Shown: in pieces, positions 10,049-18,434 of the stretch
Numbering within the stretch: position 1 is the first letter of the stretch
How the letters are laid out: each line of letters opens with the position of its first letter
Source of the DNA: Cyclobacterium sp.
GTDB lineage: Bacteria > Bacteroidota > Bacteroidia > Cytophagales > Cyclobacteriaceae
NCBI RefSeq assembly: GCF_014762705.1
Contig: NZ_JABURL010000097.1
Span: forward strand, 1 to 64,000
Direction: 5' to 3'
DNA length: 64,000 bases
Position numbers and translations under genes: made by a program
Notes under the pieces: model-generated
Databases searched by the model: none
Seen by the model: the letters and a program-made list of their open reading frames with translations, nothing else
What the model was told of the DNA's origin: nothing

Positions 10049-10606
10049 TTAGCGAATTCCCTGATCGGGATGCTTGCCGGTAATGGTCCTTCCAAAAGCC
10101 TTCATTTCTTCCATCTGCTCTTCCATTTTACCATTTGGCCTGACCACAGGTCCAATGCCTGCCAGCTTCCTTTTGTAATCTAAAAAACCAACTACTATGG
10201 GCACATCCGCACCTGAAGCAATATGGTAAAAGCCTGTCTTCCAACGGGGAGCATAACTTCTGGTTCCTTCGGGGGTCACCATGATCACTAATTCCTCTCT
10301 TTCCTTTAACATCTGGATCATGGCCTCGGTGTAGGTCTGTTTCCTTCTTCCAGGCATTCTTTTGCGGTCAATTGAAATCCCTCCTAATGATTTGATCAAC
10401 CAACCCAGAGGACCCACCATTACCTCTTTTTTGATGGTAAACCTAACGGGTACGTCCATTAGAAAAAAAGCAGACCTCGCATATAGTAAATCCCAGTTAC
10501 TGGTATGAGGAATAGCGATTAAAACAGCTTTCTTTACGCCATCGGGCCATTTACCTGAAATTTTCCAGCCTGAAATCCAAAATATTAATTTTGCAAGTAA
10601 CTTCAT
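10049..10606 (-). CDS. PlsC-like 1-acylglycerol-3-phosphate acyltransferase family protein
   Basis: 185-residue acyltransferase of the glycerophospholipid type. The catalytic HX4D motif appears as HTSNWD (residues about 34-39). The substrate-binding PEGTRS block follows near 113-118. The protein is shorter than canonical PlsC (about 240), typical of compact acyltransferases that modify lysophospholipids or other lipids. One N-terminal hydrophobic stretch may associate with the membrane. Its start overlaps the end of the patatin gene by 4 bases, so the two are probably co-translated and may act on the same lipid pool. Confidence 0.88.
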   Translation of the reverse strand: MKLLAKLIFWISGWKISGKWPDGVKKAVLIAIPHTSNWDLLYARSAFFLMDVPVRFTIKKEVMVGPLGWLIKSLGGISIDRKRMPGRRKQTYTEAMIQMLKEREELVIMVTPEGTRSYAPRWKTGFYHIASGADVPIVVGFLDYKRKLAGIGPVVRPNGKMEEQMEEMKAFGRTITGKHPDQGIR

Positions 10607-11412
10607 TGTTTTGTAGGATGGTAGTCCTCATTTTTTAGACCTGATAATTGAGGGTTTTGTTCAAGAAACTGTCTGCCAGCATTGAGCCCCGCTGCATAGA
10701 TCTCTTTTGCCTTTTTGATTTCCAATACTCCATATCTGGCCAGACCAGGTGGATCTATGAAATAATCACACATACTTTTTCTACTGTATACATTGTAATT
10801 CATCGACATGATGACAGTCCTCTCAATAAGCCCCTTAATATGACTGATGTTTTGAAGTAGGGGTAAATTGTTACAATTTATCCCTATTATGGTGTGGCAT
10901 TTATCCAATAAAGGTTCTACAGGTAGGTTATTCAACACCCCCCCGTCCACAAACAAGCCCTCTTCAATCAATATTGGCTCAAACATACCTGGAATACAGG
11001 AGGATGCCATCAGTCTTTTTATGAGTGGCCCCTCAGAGAAAAAAACTGTTTGGCTGTTTTGAATATTGGTAGCAGCAATAAAAGCGGGTGTTTTTAAAGC
11101 TGAAAAATTATCAATGGGCAGGTATTTTGCAAATAAGCCTTCCAAAAGATCCATTTTCAACAAAGCCTTAAAACTGATGGAGGGTCTGAAAAATTTGAAA
11201 TAATTGGTTTGAATGATAATGTCAAGAATATCCGCTGGCTTATGCCCATAAGCATACATGACAGCCGCAATGGCACCTGCACTACTTCCTGACAAATAAT
11301 CGGGATAAATATCCACTTCATTGAAGGCTTGCAATACACCTAAATGAGCAATGCCTCGTACTCCTCCACCGGAGAGCACGACACCTATTTTATTTTTGTT
11401 CTCCAAAATCAC
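10603..11412 (-). CDS. Patatin-like phospholipase
   Basis: 269-residue serine-aspartate dyad hydrolase. The oxyanion loop GGGVRG is at about residues 15-20, the nucleophile elbow GSSAG at 42-46, and the catalytic DGG with DGGVLNNLP near 153. These three blocks define RssA/patatin-type lipases. There is no signal peptide, so it is likely cytoplasmic or peripheral and acts on membrane lipids. It overlaps the PlsC-like acyltransferase by 4 bases and starts 53 bases after accA, suggesting a lipid-metabolism operon. Substrate is inferred only from family. Confidence 0.93.
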   Translation of the reverse strand: MILENKNKIGVVLSGGGVRGIAHLGVLQAFNEVDIYPDYLSGSSAGAIAAVMYAYGHKPADILDIIIQTNYFKFFRPSISFKALLKMDLLEGLFAKYLPIDNFSALKTPAFIAATNIQNSQTVFFSEGPLIKRLMASSCIPGMFEPILIEEGLFVDGGVLNNLPVEPLLDKCHTIIGINCNNLPLLQNISHIKGLIERTVIMSMNYNVYSRKSMCDYFIDPPGLARYGVLEIKKAKEIYAAGLNAGRQFLEQNPQLSGLKNEDYHPTKQ

Positions 11413-11465
11413 GTGGTATATATCCCTCTATATAATCCAACAGTGGGAGGATTCTTCCACCAAAA

Positions 11466-12413
11466 TTATTCATTAACAATGCCCATGGCACAAAATTTAT
11501 CAATGCGCTTTTCGATTCGCTTTTCTGGTTTCATTTTATCCAACTCAGACAGCGCAGCGATTATCTGATTTTTTATTCTAACGGCCATATCCTGCATGTT
11601 CCTGTGTGCCCCACCCAAAGGTTCTTCTATGATGGCATCAATGAGTCCGTTTTCCTGCATGTCTGGCCCTGTGAGTTTCAAGGCTTCTGCTGCTTGTTCT
11701 TTATAGTCCCAGCTCCTCCATAAAATGGAAGAACAAGATTCCGGAGAAATGACAGAATACCAGGTGTTTTCCAACATGTATACCTTGTCTCCTATAGCTA
11801 TTCCCAATGCACCTCCAGAGGCTCCTTCACCAATGATGATACAAATAACAGGAACCTTCAACTTAAACATCTCCCTAAGATTTTTGGCAATGGCTTCTCC
11901 TTGTCCCCTCTCCTCAGCCTCAATTCCAGGAAATGCCCCAGGAGTATCAATCAGGGTAATGATAGGCTTATTGAATTTTTCAGCCAATTTCATTAATCGG
12001 AGGGCTTTGCGGTAGCCTTCAGGATTGGCCATCCCAAAATTTCTTTCTTGCCTTTGTTTGGTATTCCTTCCTTTCTGCTGGCCGATAAACATGACTGTCC
12101 TACCGTTGATGTCACCCAAGCCACCAATCATTGCCTTGTCATCTTTTACCGTGCGGTCCCCGAACAACTCGATAAAATCATTGGTCATTTCATAAATATA
12201 ATCCAGGGCATATGGCCGGTCACCGTGTCGGGAGAGTTGCACCCTTTGCCACCTGGTAAGGTTATAAAATGTTTCCTTTTTTAACACCTGAAGTTTTTCT
12301 TCCAGAGATTGTATATCTGCGGATAAATCAATGTTTTTTCCTTTAGCCAATTGAATCATTTCTTGAATCTTGTGCTCCAGATCAGCTATAGGTTTTTCAA
12401 ATTCTAATACCAT
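11466..12413 (-). CDS. accA: Acetyl-CoA carboxylase carboxyltransferase subunit alpha
   Basis: Transfers the carboxyl group from carboxybiotin to acetyl-CoA, the first committed step of fatty-acid synthesis, in complex with AccD. The start is set at the ATG giving [19 protein letters not shown], the conserved family N-terminus, for 315 residues. The longer open frame to 12500 would add 29 unconserved residues. Conserved blocks are visible: [47 protein letters not shown] and [14 protein letters not shown]. It lies just downstream of the LolD-like gene and upstream of two lipid-acting enzymes. Confidence 0.97.
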   Translation of the reverse strand: MVLEFEKPIADLEHKIQEMIQLAKGKNIDLSADIQSLEEKLQVLKKETFYNLTRWQRVQLSRHGDRPYALDYIYEMTNDFIELFGDRTVKDDKAMIGGLGDINGRTVMFIGQQKGRNTKQRQERNFGMANPEGYRKALRLMKLAEKFNKPIITLIDTPGAFPGIEAEERGQGEAIAKNLREMFKLKVPVICIIIGEGASGGALGIAIGDKVYMLENTWYSVISPESCSSILWRSWDYKEQAAEALKLTGPDMQENGLIDAIIEEPLGGAHRNMQDMAVRIKNQIIAALSELDKMKPEKRIEKRIDKFCAMGIVNE

Positions 12414-12500
12414 AAAGTGCATTTTTAAAGACCCAAAGTTAATTATTAATTTTTGATTCCCTGCTCCACCTTCATCAAAGATACCAAAGGAACCTGTCAT

Positions 12501-13154
12501 TCAGGTGATAATTCTTCCATCTTTCATTGTCAGCATCCTATCTGACATTCCTGCGAGACTTTGATTATGGGTTACAATGATGAAAGACTGACCAAACTCG
12601 TCCCTTAATTTGAAAAAAAGCTCATGTAATGCCTGTGCATTCTGGGTATCCAGGTTTCCACTGGGTTCGTCAGCGAAAATCATATCGGGATTATTTACCA
12701 GGGCCCGGGCCACAGCAACCCGCTGCTGTTCCCCACCAGAAAGCTCGGCAGGTTTATGTGAAAGCCTGGAAGAAATACCCAATAATGATGCCAGCTCATG
12801 CGTTCTTTTCCTGAGGAAGGATTCAGGTTTTTTGCCTATAAGACCTGGAATCCAAATATTTTCTTCTGCCGTAAACTCTGGTAATAAATTATGAAATTGA
12901 AAGATAAAACCCACACGGTCATTTCTAAAGGCAGCTAATTTGTCCCCGTTCAGCTTCAAAATATCCAATCCATCTACTTCCAATGATCCTGAGTCAGCTT
13001 TGTCCAGTGTTCCTAAAATGTGAAGCAGTGTGCTTTTTCCGGCCCCCGAGGCACCGACTATAGATACAATCTCACTCTTCTGAATAGTAACATCTACTCC
13101 TTTGAGCACATGTAGTTCCCCATAATATTTTTGAAGAGATTGAGCAGTTAACAT
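12501..13154 (-). CDS. ABC transporter ATP-binding protein, LolD-like
   Basis: 217-residue ATPase. Walker A is GASGAGKS (residues 33-40), the Q-loop region is FQFHNLLPEFTAEEN, the signature is LSGGEQQR, and Walker B with D-loop is MIFADEPSGNLD. The switch His is in IIVTHNQ. Fingerprints match the LolD/MacB-type subfamily that powers lipoprotein release from, or other export at, the inner membrane. No permease gene (LolC/E-type) adjoins it, which is common in Bacteroidota. It is divergent from sucC and leads the minus-strand run toward accA. Confidence 0.9.
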   Translation of the reverse strand: MLTAQSLQKYYGELHVLKGVDVTIQKSEIVSIVGASGAGKSTLLHILGTLDKADSGSLEVDGLDILKLNGDKLAAFRNDRVGFIFQFHNLLPEFTAEENIWIPGLIGKKPESFLRKRTHELASLLGISSRLSHKPAELSGGEQQRVAVARALVNNPDMIFADEPSGNLDTQNAQALHELFFKLRDEFGQSFIIVTHNQSLAGMSDRMLTMKDGRIIT

Positions 13155-13270
13155 ATATAGCAGTCAAAATTAAAGTGTAAACCTAAACAAAGGTTTGTTG
13201 TAAAATTAATCAAAATTTTAAAAAATAAGATAATTTGTAGGGTTTAGCCTTTATTAATCAGTTATTCCGC

Positions 13271-13301
13271 TGGTTTTTAAAGCAATAAGCTTTAAAAACC
13301 A
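13271..13301. promoter_or_regulatory. Perfect 13-bp inverted repeat in the LolD-sucC divergent region
   Basis: TGGTTTTTAAAGC at 13271-13283 is followed by a 5-base spacer and its exact complement GCTTTAAAAACCA at 13289-13301. It sits between divergently transcribed genes, so it cannot terminate either, and no T-run follows. It may be a dimeric regulator site or an RNA leader hairpin. Confidence 0.45.
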
Positions 13302-13353
13302 AACCTGAAAAAGGTAAAGATTACATGAAACACTAAAAAGCAATGTCTAAATC

Positions 13354-13384
13354 TTGAATTATCGGACAATTGACATTAACTTCG
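13354..13384 (+). promoter_or_regulatory. Candidate sucC promoter
   Basis: TTG at 13354-13356 and TAACTTCG at 13377-13384 are separated by 20 bases. They resemble the Bacteroidota -33 (TTTG) and -7 (TAnnTTTG) elements with one mismatch in the latter. The implied leader to the ATG at 13404 is short, about 13 bases. Confidence 0.35.
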
Positions 13385-13403
13385 GGCAAAAATTTTGACC
13401 AGG

Positions 13404-14618
13404 ATGAATATACACGAATATCAAGCAAAGGAAGTTTTAAAATCTTACGGAGTTAAAATTCAGGAAGGTATTGTTGCCGATAGCCCTGAAGCTGCTGTTG
13501 AAGCTGCTAAAAAACTGAATGAAGCAACAGGAACTTCCTGGTATGTTCTAAAAGCACAAATCCATGCTGGTGGCAGGGGTAAAGGAGAAATAAAAGAGAC
13601 CGGCTCACGTGGAGTGGTTTTGGCAAAATCTCTTGAAGAAGTTCCTGAAAAAGCCAAAAATATTTTGAATGGTACATTGGTAACCATACAAACCGGGGAG
13701 GAGGGTAAATTCGTTAAAAAATTACTGGTAGCACAGGATGTATATTACCCGGGAGAATCTGAACCAAAAGAATATTATCTCTCCATCTTATTGGACAGGG
13801 CCACAGGCAGCAATGTCATTATGGCTTCCACCGAAGGTGGTGTAGATATTGAAGAAGTAGCTGAACACAATCCCGAAAAAATCATCAAGGAGTGGATAGA
13901 TCCTTCCATGGGAATTCAACCTTACCAGGCAAGAAAAGTTGCCTTTCAATTGGGACTTACAGGCAATGCTTTTAAGGAAATGGTTAAATTTATCATGGCC
14001 TTATATGCAGCATATGATGCTACAGATGCCTCACAATTTGAGATAAATCCAGTTTTAAAAACCTCGGATGATCAGATTCTTGCTGTAGATGCTAAAGTTA
14101 ATCTGGACGACAACGCACTTTTCAGAAACAAAAAGCTTGCTGAAATGAGGGATCTTGATGAAGAAGATCCACTGGAAGTAGAAGCAGGAGAGTCTGGCTT
14201 GAATTATGTGAAATTAGATGGCAACGTGGGTTGTATGGTAAATGGTGCAGGTTTGGCCATGGCTACCATGGACATGATCAAACTATCAGGTGGGGAACCT
14301 GCGAATTTCCTTGATGTAGGTGGAGGAGCCAATGCACAAACCGTTGAGGCAGGTTTTAGGATCATTTTAAAAGATCCAAAAGTAAAAGCCATTCTAATCA
14401 ATGTATTTGGCGGAATCGTAAGGTGTGATAGAATTGCTACCGGTGTGGTAGAAGCTTATAAATCCATAGGGTATATTCAAGTTCCAATTATCGTCAGATT
14501 ACAAGGAACCAATGCGGAAGAGGGGGCCAAAATCATCGATGAGTCTGGCTTAAAGGTTACTTCTGCAATTACCCTGAAAGAAGCGGCAGAAAAAGTACAA
14601 AATGTACTGAAAGCCTGA
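13404..14618 (+). CDS. sucC: Succinyl-CoA ligase (ADP-forming) subunit beta
   Basis: 404-residue TCA-cycle enzyme subunit that pairs with SucD to interconvert succinyl-CoA and succinate with ATP formation. The start is taken at the ATG giving [17 protein letters not shown], the family N-terminus, rather than a TTG three codons earlier. The ATP-grasp domain carries [13 protein letters not shown]. The C-terminal ligase domain has [30 protein letters not shown] and [10 protein letters not shown]. Length is slightly above E. coli SucC (388). No sucD follows; the next gene is a tRNA, so the alpha subunit is encoded elsewhere, as in many Bacteroidota. Confidence 0.97.
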   Translation: MNIHEYQAKEVLKSYGVKIQEGIVADSPEAAVEAAKKLNEATGTSWYVLKAQIHAGGRGKGEIKETGSRGVVLAKSLEEVPEKAKNILNGTLVTIQTGEEGKFVKKLLVAQDVYYPGESEPKEYYLSILLDRATGSNVIMASTEGGVDIEEVAEHNPEKIIKEWIDPSMGIQPYQARKVAFQLGLTGNAFKEMVKFIMALYAAYDATDASQFEINPVLKTSDDQILAVDAKVNLDDNALFRNKKLAEMRDLDEEDPLEVEAGESGLNYVKLDGNVGCMVNGAGLAMATMDMIKLSGGEPANFLDVGGGANAQTVEAGFRIILKDPKVKAILINVFGGIVRCDRIATGVVEAYKSIGYIQVPIIVRLQGTNAEEGAKIIDESGLKVTSAITLKEAAEKVQNVLKA

Positions 14619-14655
14619 ATTAATTTTACTAATATTGCGGCATAATTGTCTGCAG

Positions 14656-14729
14656 GCACCCGTAGTTCAACTGGATAGAATATCGGATTTCGGCTCCGAG
14701 GGTTGAGGGTTCGAATCCTTCCGGGTGTA
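14656..14729 (+). tRNA. tRNA-Arg (anticodon TCG)
   Basis: A full cloverleaf can be drawn: acceptor stem 14656-14662 with 14722-14728, D stem GTTC/GAAT, anticodon stem TCGGA/TCCGA around loop TTTCGGC, T stem GAGGG/CCTTC with loop TTCGAAT, and discriminator A at 14729. The anticodon TCG reads CGA. CCA is not encoded. A -7-like box TAATATTG lies about 25 bases upstream. Confidence 0.95.
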
Positions 14730-14730
14730 C

Positions 14731-14766
14731 AAAAAGCCCCCTACTTTACAGCAGGGGGCTTTTTTA
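14731..14766 (+). terminator. Rho-independent terminator after tRNA-Arg
   Basis: AGCCCCCT (14735-14742) pairs with AGGGGGCT (14753-14760) around a 10-base loop and is flanked by A5 and T5 tracts. It follows the tRNA 3' end by one base. The A-tract side also makes it usable for the convergent HTH gene. Confidence 0.9.
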
Positions 14767-14831
14767 TTTTACTATTTAAAGAGTTTACAACAAAAATTAA
14801 GTCACCCACCCTTCGGAATCATTAAATAACT

Positions 14832-15251
14832 TTAAGATTCCTTGATCCACTTAAACAAGGTCTGATAGGTCACTCCTGTCTCCTTACTGAATTCTGCTTT
14901 AGATTTACCCTCTGCTTCAGCTTGTTTCCAGGCCGCAAGAATATTTGACTTTTCCTGATTAGAGTAAGTTCTTCTTCCTCTCCCAGTGGGTTTATCGCTC
15001 TTAACATCCACTCCATATATAAACTGAACAAGGGCTATGAATTTGGATGCCTCAGCCTTGGAGTGAATACCCAATTCACCAAGATCTGCCAGTGCGGTAT
15101 CTTTTACATTTTTGGTTACAAAAGGGTGTTTTCCTTTTTTATGCGCTTCATCTATAGAATGAAATACCGTTCCATCAGCATCTTCCATATAGACCACACT
15201 GTCTGTTTTTGGAAGGTCTGCATGCTTGCTTAAAAACTCCTGAATTGACAT
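14832..15251 (-). CDS. Transposase-type HTH domain protein, unknown function
   Basis: 139-residue protein. Residues about 95-139 form a basic helix-turn-helix of the IS3/IS630 orfA kind (RGRRTYSNQEKSNILAAWKQ, then a second part ending TGVTYQTLFKWIKES). The N-terminal 90 residues (MSIQEFLSKHADL...) are acidic to neutral and not recognised. No terminal inverted repeats or partner transposase gene are seen nearby, so a domesticated DNA-binding protein is more likely than an active element. It is convergent with tRNA-Arg. The 5' side is AT-rich, with a short dyad ATTTAT-TTG-ATAAAT near the start. Function unknown. Confidence 0.75.
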   Translation of the reverse strand: MSIQEFLSKHADLPKTDSVVYMEDADGTVFHSIDEAHKKGKHPFVTKNVKDTALADLGELGIHSKAEASKFIALVQFIYGVDVKSDKPTGRGRRTYSNQEKSNILAAWKQAEAEGKSKAEFSKETGVTYQTLFKWIKES

Positions 15252-15819
15252 AAAATATTAAATTAAGATTTATTTGATAAATAAAGTTTATACCCGTGTA
15301 AGATAACAACAATTTATATATAATTAACAAATACTATACCAAAATTAGCTTTACTTAACTTCATCTTTTGCTTTTTATAAATTATGTTATTGGAATACGG
15401 AGATAGTTTTACATATAGTTTCAATATAAAGCAGAAGGCTTTACATTATCTGTAGTAAAAAATATTCATTGAAAATAAATATAAAACCAGATTAATAAAT
15501 TCCGGTGGACCAATACTACTTACTCAGCAAAAGGTGGTTTCCTTTCTTCAGTTAAAAAATTTTTAAAAGAAGAAGATGATTAGTTTGGAATTTAAAAACT
15601 AAATGGTTAAGTTTATTTTGTATTGCATTTCACTCAAAAGACAAGTCAAAAGAACTGATTTAACCCATTTAATAATTGAAGCTAGAGCCTTGTAAAACAA
15701 AAACGAAAGGGATTGATGGTATACAATCTTCTGTATCTGGACAGCCATCAAAATACCCTAATTCGTACTTATTTTAAAAAGAGGCTCATTCACCAAATCA
15801 ACCGTTTAAATTAAAAAAT
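15252..15819. other. AT-rich gene-poor stretch upstream of the M56/TonB gene
   Basis: 568 bases between divergent genes. There is no BlaI/MecI-like frame on either strand, although that repressor gene usually precedes M56 genes. The only coding-like item is a 32-codon frame at 15716-15814. No hairpin terminator or strong promoter consensus was identified. Confidence 0.6.
15716..15814 (+). CDS. Possible 32-residue leader ORF before the M56 gene
   Basis: ATG at 15716 opens a short frame (MVYNLLYLDSHQNTL..., ending IHQINRLN) whose TAA ends 5 bases before the M56 start. The position would allow translational coupling. It has no recognisable family and may be chance or the relic of a lost upstream regulator. 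Low confidence. Confidence 0.25.
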   Translation: MVYNLLYLDSHQNTLIRTYFKKRLIHQINRLN

Positions 15820-18327
15820 ATGGCACATCTGATCAATTACATCTGGCAAAGTACTTTTTGCCTGGCTTTTTTTTATGGGTTGTACTGGGTCTTTCTGAAA
15901 AATGAAAAGACATTTTTATTGAATAGAATATACTTGTTGGTAACTCCAGTTTTGGCCTTGGCTTTTCCTTTGGTAAAAATCCATGTGCCTTTTGAAAAAC
16001 CAAATATTTCTCTTGAAAACACGGCTTTTCTTAAAGCAATACAAACCGATGAGAGCCAGGAAATTGTCGGTACTTTTGGCCTTCCTGAAATAACTGTTAC
16101 CGGAAGCAAGCTACCATTATTGTGGGAAATAACAGATTATCTTTTGTTGGGTTATATGGCAATAGTGATGATTTTATTTACCAAGCTATTGTGGCAATAT
16201 TTTCAGTTACGCCAAATTTTAGAAAGAGGCTGGTACCAGACCAGGTATATTTTAAAAGAGAATTATTTCAAGGTGCCTACCTTTGGTATGGCTCCCGTAT
16301 TTTCCTTTTTTGATAAGATCTTTTGGGATGAAAATGAATACCTGACTGAGAATGAAAAAACGCAGATCATCCAACACGAACTGGAACATGTGAAACAAAA
16401 GCATACTTACGATGTACTGTATTACCAGTTTCTTAGCATCCTGTTTTGGTTTAACCCCATGATACATCTAATGCGGTTTTCGCTGATAGATTTACATGAA
16501 TATCAAGCAGATGCATATGTATTAAAAGAAACGGTCAATAGAGAATCTTACCCCAGATTGCTGGTAAAAATGGCTTTCAAGGGGATTGACCTGCCCATTG
16601 GTAATTATTTTATTCGATCTTCCACATTAAAAAGGATCGTAATGATGAAAAGGCCTCATAAAGTAAAATGGTTTAAGTTACTCATGCTGTTCCCATTGAT
16701 GCTTATGCTCTTTGGTCTGGTGTCTATGAAAACAGAAAAGGGAATCACCATGCTCAATCAGTTCAAGACCCAACCTACATATTTTTTAAAGAATCAGATA
16801 TTGGCTGCGCAGGACTCCATTCAGGTTGGCATAAAGGTCAAAAACCTCAAAAACCCCATTCATTATGAAAGCATCGGTATGCTGGAAAATCAACGGCTAG
16901 TGGCACAATTGGGAGAACTTTCTTATGAATTTTCAGGCATACAAAATGAAAACGATTACTTAAGAATTCTACAATTAATCGAATCCTTGCGCAACAACTC
17001 GACCTTGGTGAAACAGTATGCGAATGTGCTTCCATTCGACAAGGTGGAAAAAAAACCTGAACCATCGAAGGGCTGGGGAAACTGGTACAGTTATCTGCAA
17101 AATCAGGTCCAATTACCACAAGGTGAATTCATTGCCGCATCTGACCCCGTAGAACTGGAGTTCATTATTGACGGGGAAGGTAAAATCAATTATCCCGTCA
17201 TTAAGAAAAGTTTAAATGGGCTGGTAGATCAACAATTACTGGATGCCATGAAAAGCCCGCATGCCCCCCAATGGAATTCAGGCCAACATAATGGCCAGGC
17301 TGTGGCTGTAGTGGTCCATACCAGGCTGTATGTATCCTCAAATCCCAATATCAGTTCTGCTACAGATCGCAAGCAAACTACACCTGAACCTGTAAAGAGG
17401 CAGCAAGCAGCAGCAACCCGGGGCAATAAAGTTAATCCGACTTCTGCCAATTTTGCTTTTGCTAATTTTTCCTTCGCTAAAAAAGATACCAACGATCTGA
17501 AATCAGGGGCCATCGCATTAGGTGATGCAGCTAGGGAATACCTGGTGAGAAACCTTAAATTTCCGTTTAGCAATAATAAAAACGATCATATTGGCACCGT
17601 TTTGGTCCAATTGAAAACAAATAAAACGGGAAAGGTAATTCACTACAAAATCCTGGAAAGTCCATCCGCTGCCGCTGAGAAGGAATTGCTTGAGGTGCTG
17701 AAAGATATCCCCGCATTGGAGCCTGTCAAGGCTAAAAATGAATACCTTATACTATTGCCGGTAACCTTTCAGCTTCGGGGTGAAGAATATGGCCTCCCTC
17801 CCTCCCAAAAAAATAAGTATGGAGAAGAAATAACGGTCAATGCCTACATTGGTAGCGGGAATAACGGATTTAGACCTGAACTACCGGCTTTGACCCAAAA
17901 ACTACCCCTGAAAATCATCAATAAGGACTATATCAATTTTAATGGCATTATCCTTCCGCTGAATATTGGGCTTTCGAAAGGCATGTCTGGCCTGATCAGG
18001 TACCATCAGTGGGACCCGGAAAAGTCAGAAGTTGTATTCTATGGTTCAGAGGGAGTAAAAATGGGAGCTGTGCAGGAAGTGCAAAAAGCATTGCGGGATA
18101 ATGGTTTTAATAAAATTCATTATGCCAGAGAAGCTTATTCCGAATCCCTTACTTCCTCCAAAGAACCATTATACGTGCTGGATGGAGTCGTTCAAACTGA
18201 TACGCATTTCCTTTCCAATACAAGTCCCGAAAACATTGCATCCGTTGAAGTATTGAAAAGTAACCAATTCAAGTTATATGGAAAAAAAGCAAAAAATGGT
18301 GTGGTTCTAATTACCACCAAAAAGTAA
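15820..18327 (+). CDS. M56 (BlaR1-type) membrane metallopeptidase fused to TonB-like and TonB-receptor plug-like domains
   Basis: 835 residues. The N-terminal half is a BlaR1/MecR1-type sensor protease with four membrane helices and the zinc motif HELEH at 186-190; the third ligand is probably the Glu in DLHEYQADAYVL. The last membrane helix is KLLMLFPLMLMLFGLV near residue 290. The periplasmic part holds two TonB C-terminal-like modules (about 428-505 and 567-650; the second has HIGTVLVQLKTNKTGKV). The final 53 residues (about 783-835, YVLDGVVQT...IASVEVLKS...KNGVVLITTKK) match the end of a SusC/TonB-receptor plug. The usual BlaI-type repressor gene is missing upstream. A strong terminator follows. 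Protease function is likely; the role of the plug-like tail is unknown. Confidence 0.88.
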   Translation: MAHLINYIWQSTFCLAFFYGLYWVFLKNEKTFLLNRIYLLVTPVLALAFPLVKIHVPFEKPNISLENTAFLKAIQTDESQEIVGTFGLPEITVTGSKLPLLWEITDYLLLGYMAIVMILFTKLLWQYFQLRQILERGWYQTRYILKENYFKVPTFGMAPVFSFFDKIFWDENEYLTENEKTQIIQHELEHVKQKHTYDVLYYQFLSILFWFNPMIHLMRFSLIDLHEYQADAYVLKETVNRESYPRLLVKMAFKGIDLPIGNYFIRSSTLKRIVMMKRPHKVKWFKLLMLFPLMLMLFGLVSMKTEKGITMLNQFKTQPTYFLKNQILAAQDSIQVGIKVKNLKNPIHYESIGMLENQRLVAQLGELSYEFSGIQNENDYLRILQLIESLRNNSTLVKQYANVLPFDKVEKKPEPSKGWGNWYSYLQNQVQLPQGEFIAASDPVELEFIIDGEGKINYPVIKKSLNGLVDQQLLDAMKSPHAPQWNSGQHNGQAVAVVVHTRLYVSSNPNISSATDRKQTTPEPVKRQQAAATRGNKVNPTSANFAFANFSFAKKDTNDLKSGAIALGDAAREYLVRNLKFPFSNNKNDHIGTVLVQLKTNKTGKVIHYKILESPSAAAEKELLEVLKDIPALEPVKAKNEYLILLPVTFQLRGEEYGLPPSQKNKYGEEITVNAYIGSGNNGFRPELPALTQKLPLKIINKDYINFNGIILPLNIGLSKGMSGLIRYHQWDPEKSEVVFYGSEGVKMGAVQEVQKALRDNGFNKIHYAREAYSESLTSSKEPLYVLDGVVQTDTHFLSNTSPENIASVEVLKSNQFKLYGKKAKNGVVLITTKK

Positions 18328-18350
18328 AAGAAGCTGCCAACCTGATTACT

Positions 18351-18398
18351 CCTGCCAAAATCTAGAAAATGATTTTCTGTATTTTGGCAGGTTTTTTT
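18351..18398 (+). terminator. Strong rho-independent terminator after the M56 gene
   Basis: CCTGCCAAAAT (18351-18361) pairs with ATTTTGGCAGG (18381-18391), with a further inner stem AGAAAAT/ATTTTCT, followed by T7. The upstream start codon of the esterase frame at 18369 lies inside this hairpin and is therefore unlikely to be used. Confidence 0.92.
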
Positions 18399-18434
18399 AT
18401 ATTGCATTTATATAAATCCAACAATCAAATAACC

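Noticed and set aside
11413-11465. Short imperfect hairpin between accA and the patatin gene
   Set aside because: Stem is weak, has mismatches and no U-run; not convincing as a terminator.
18369-18434. Upstream ATG of the CE15 esterase
   Set aside because: It lies inside the terminator of the M56 gene and disrupts a clean signal peptide starting at 18435.
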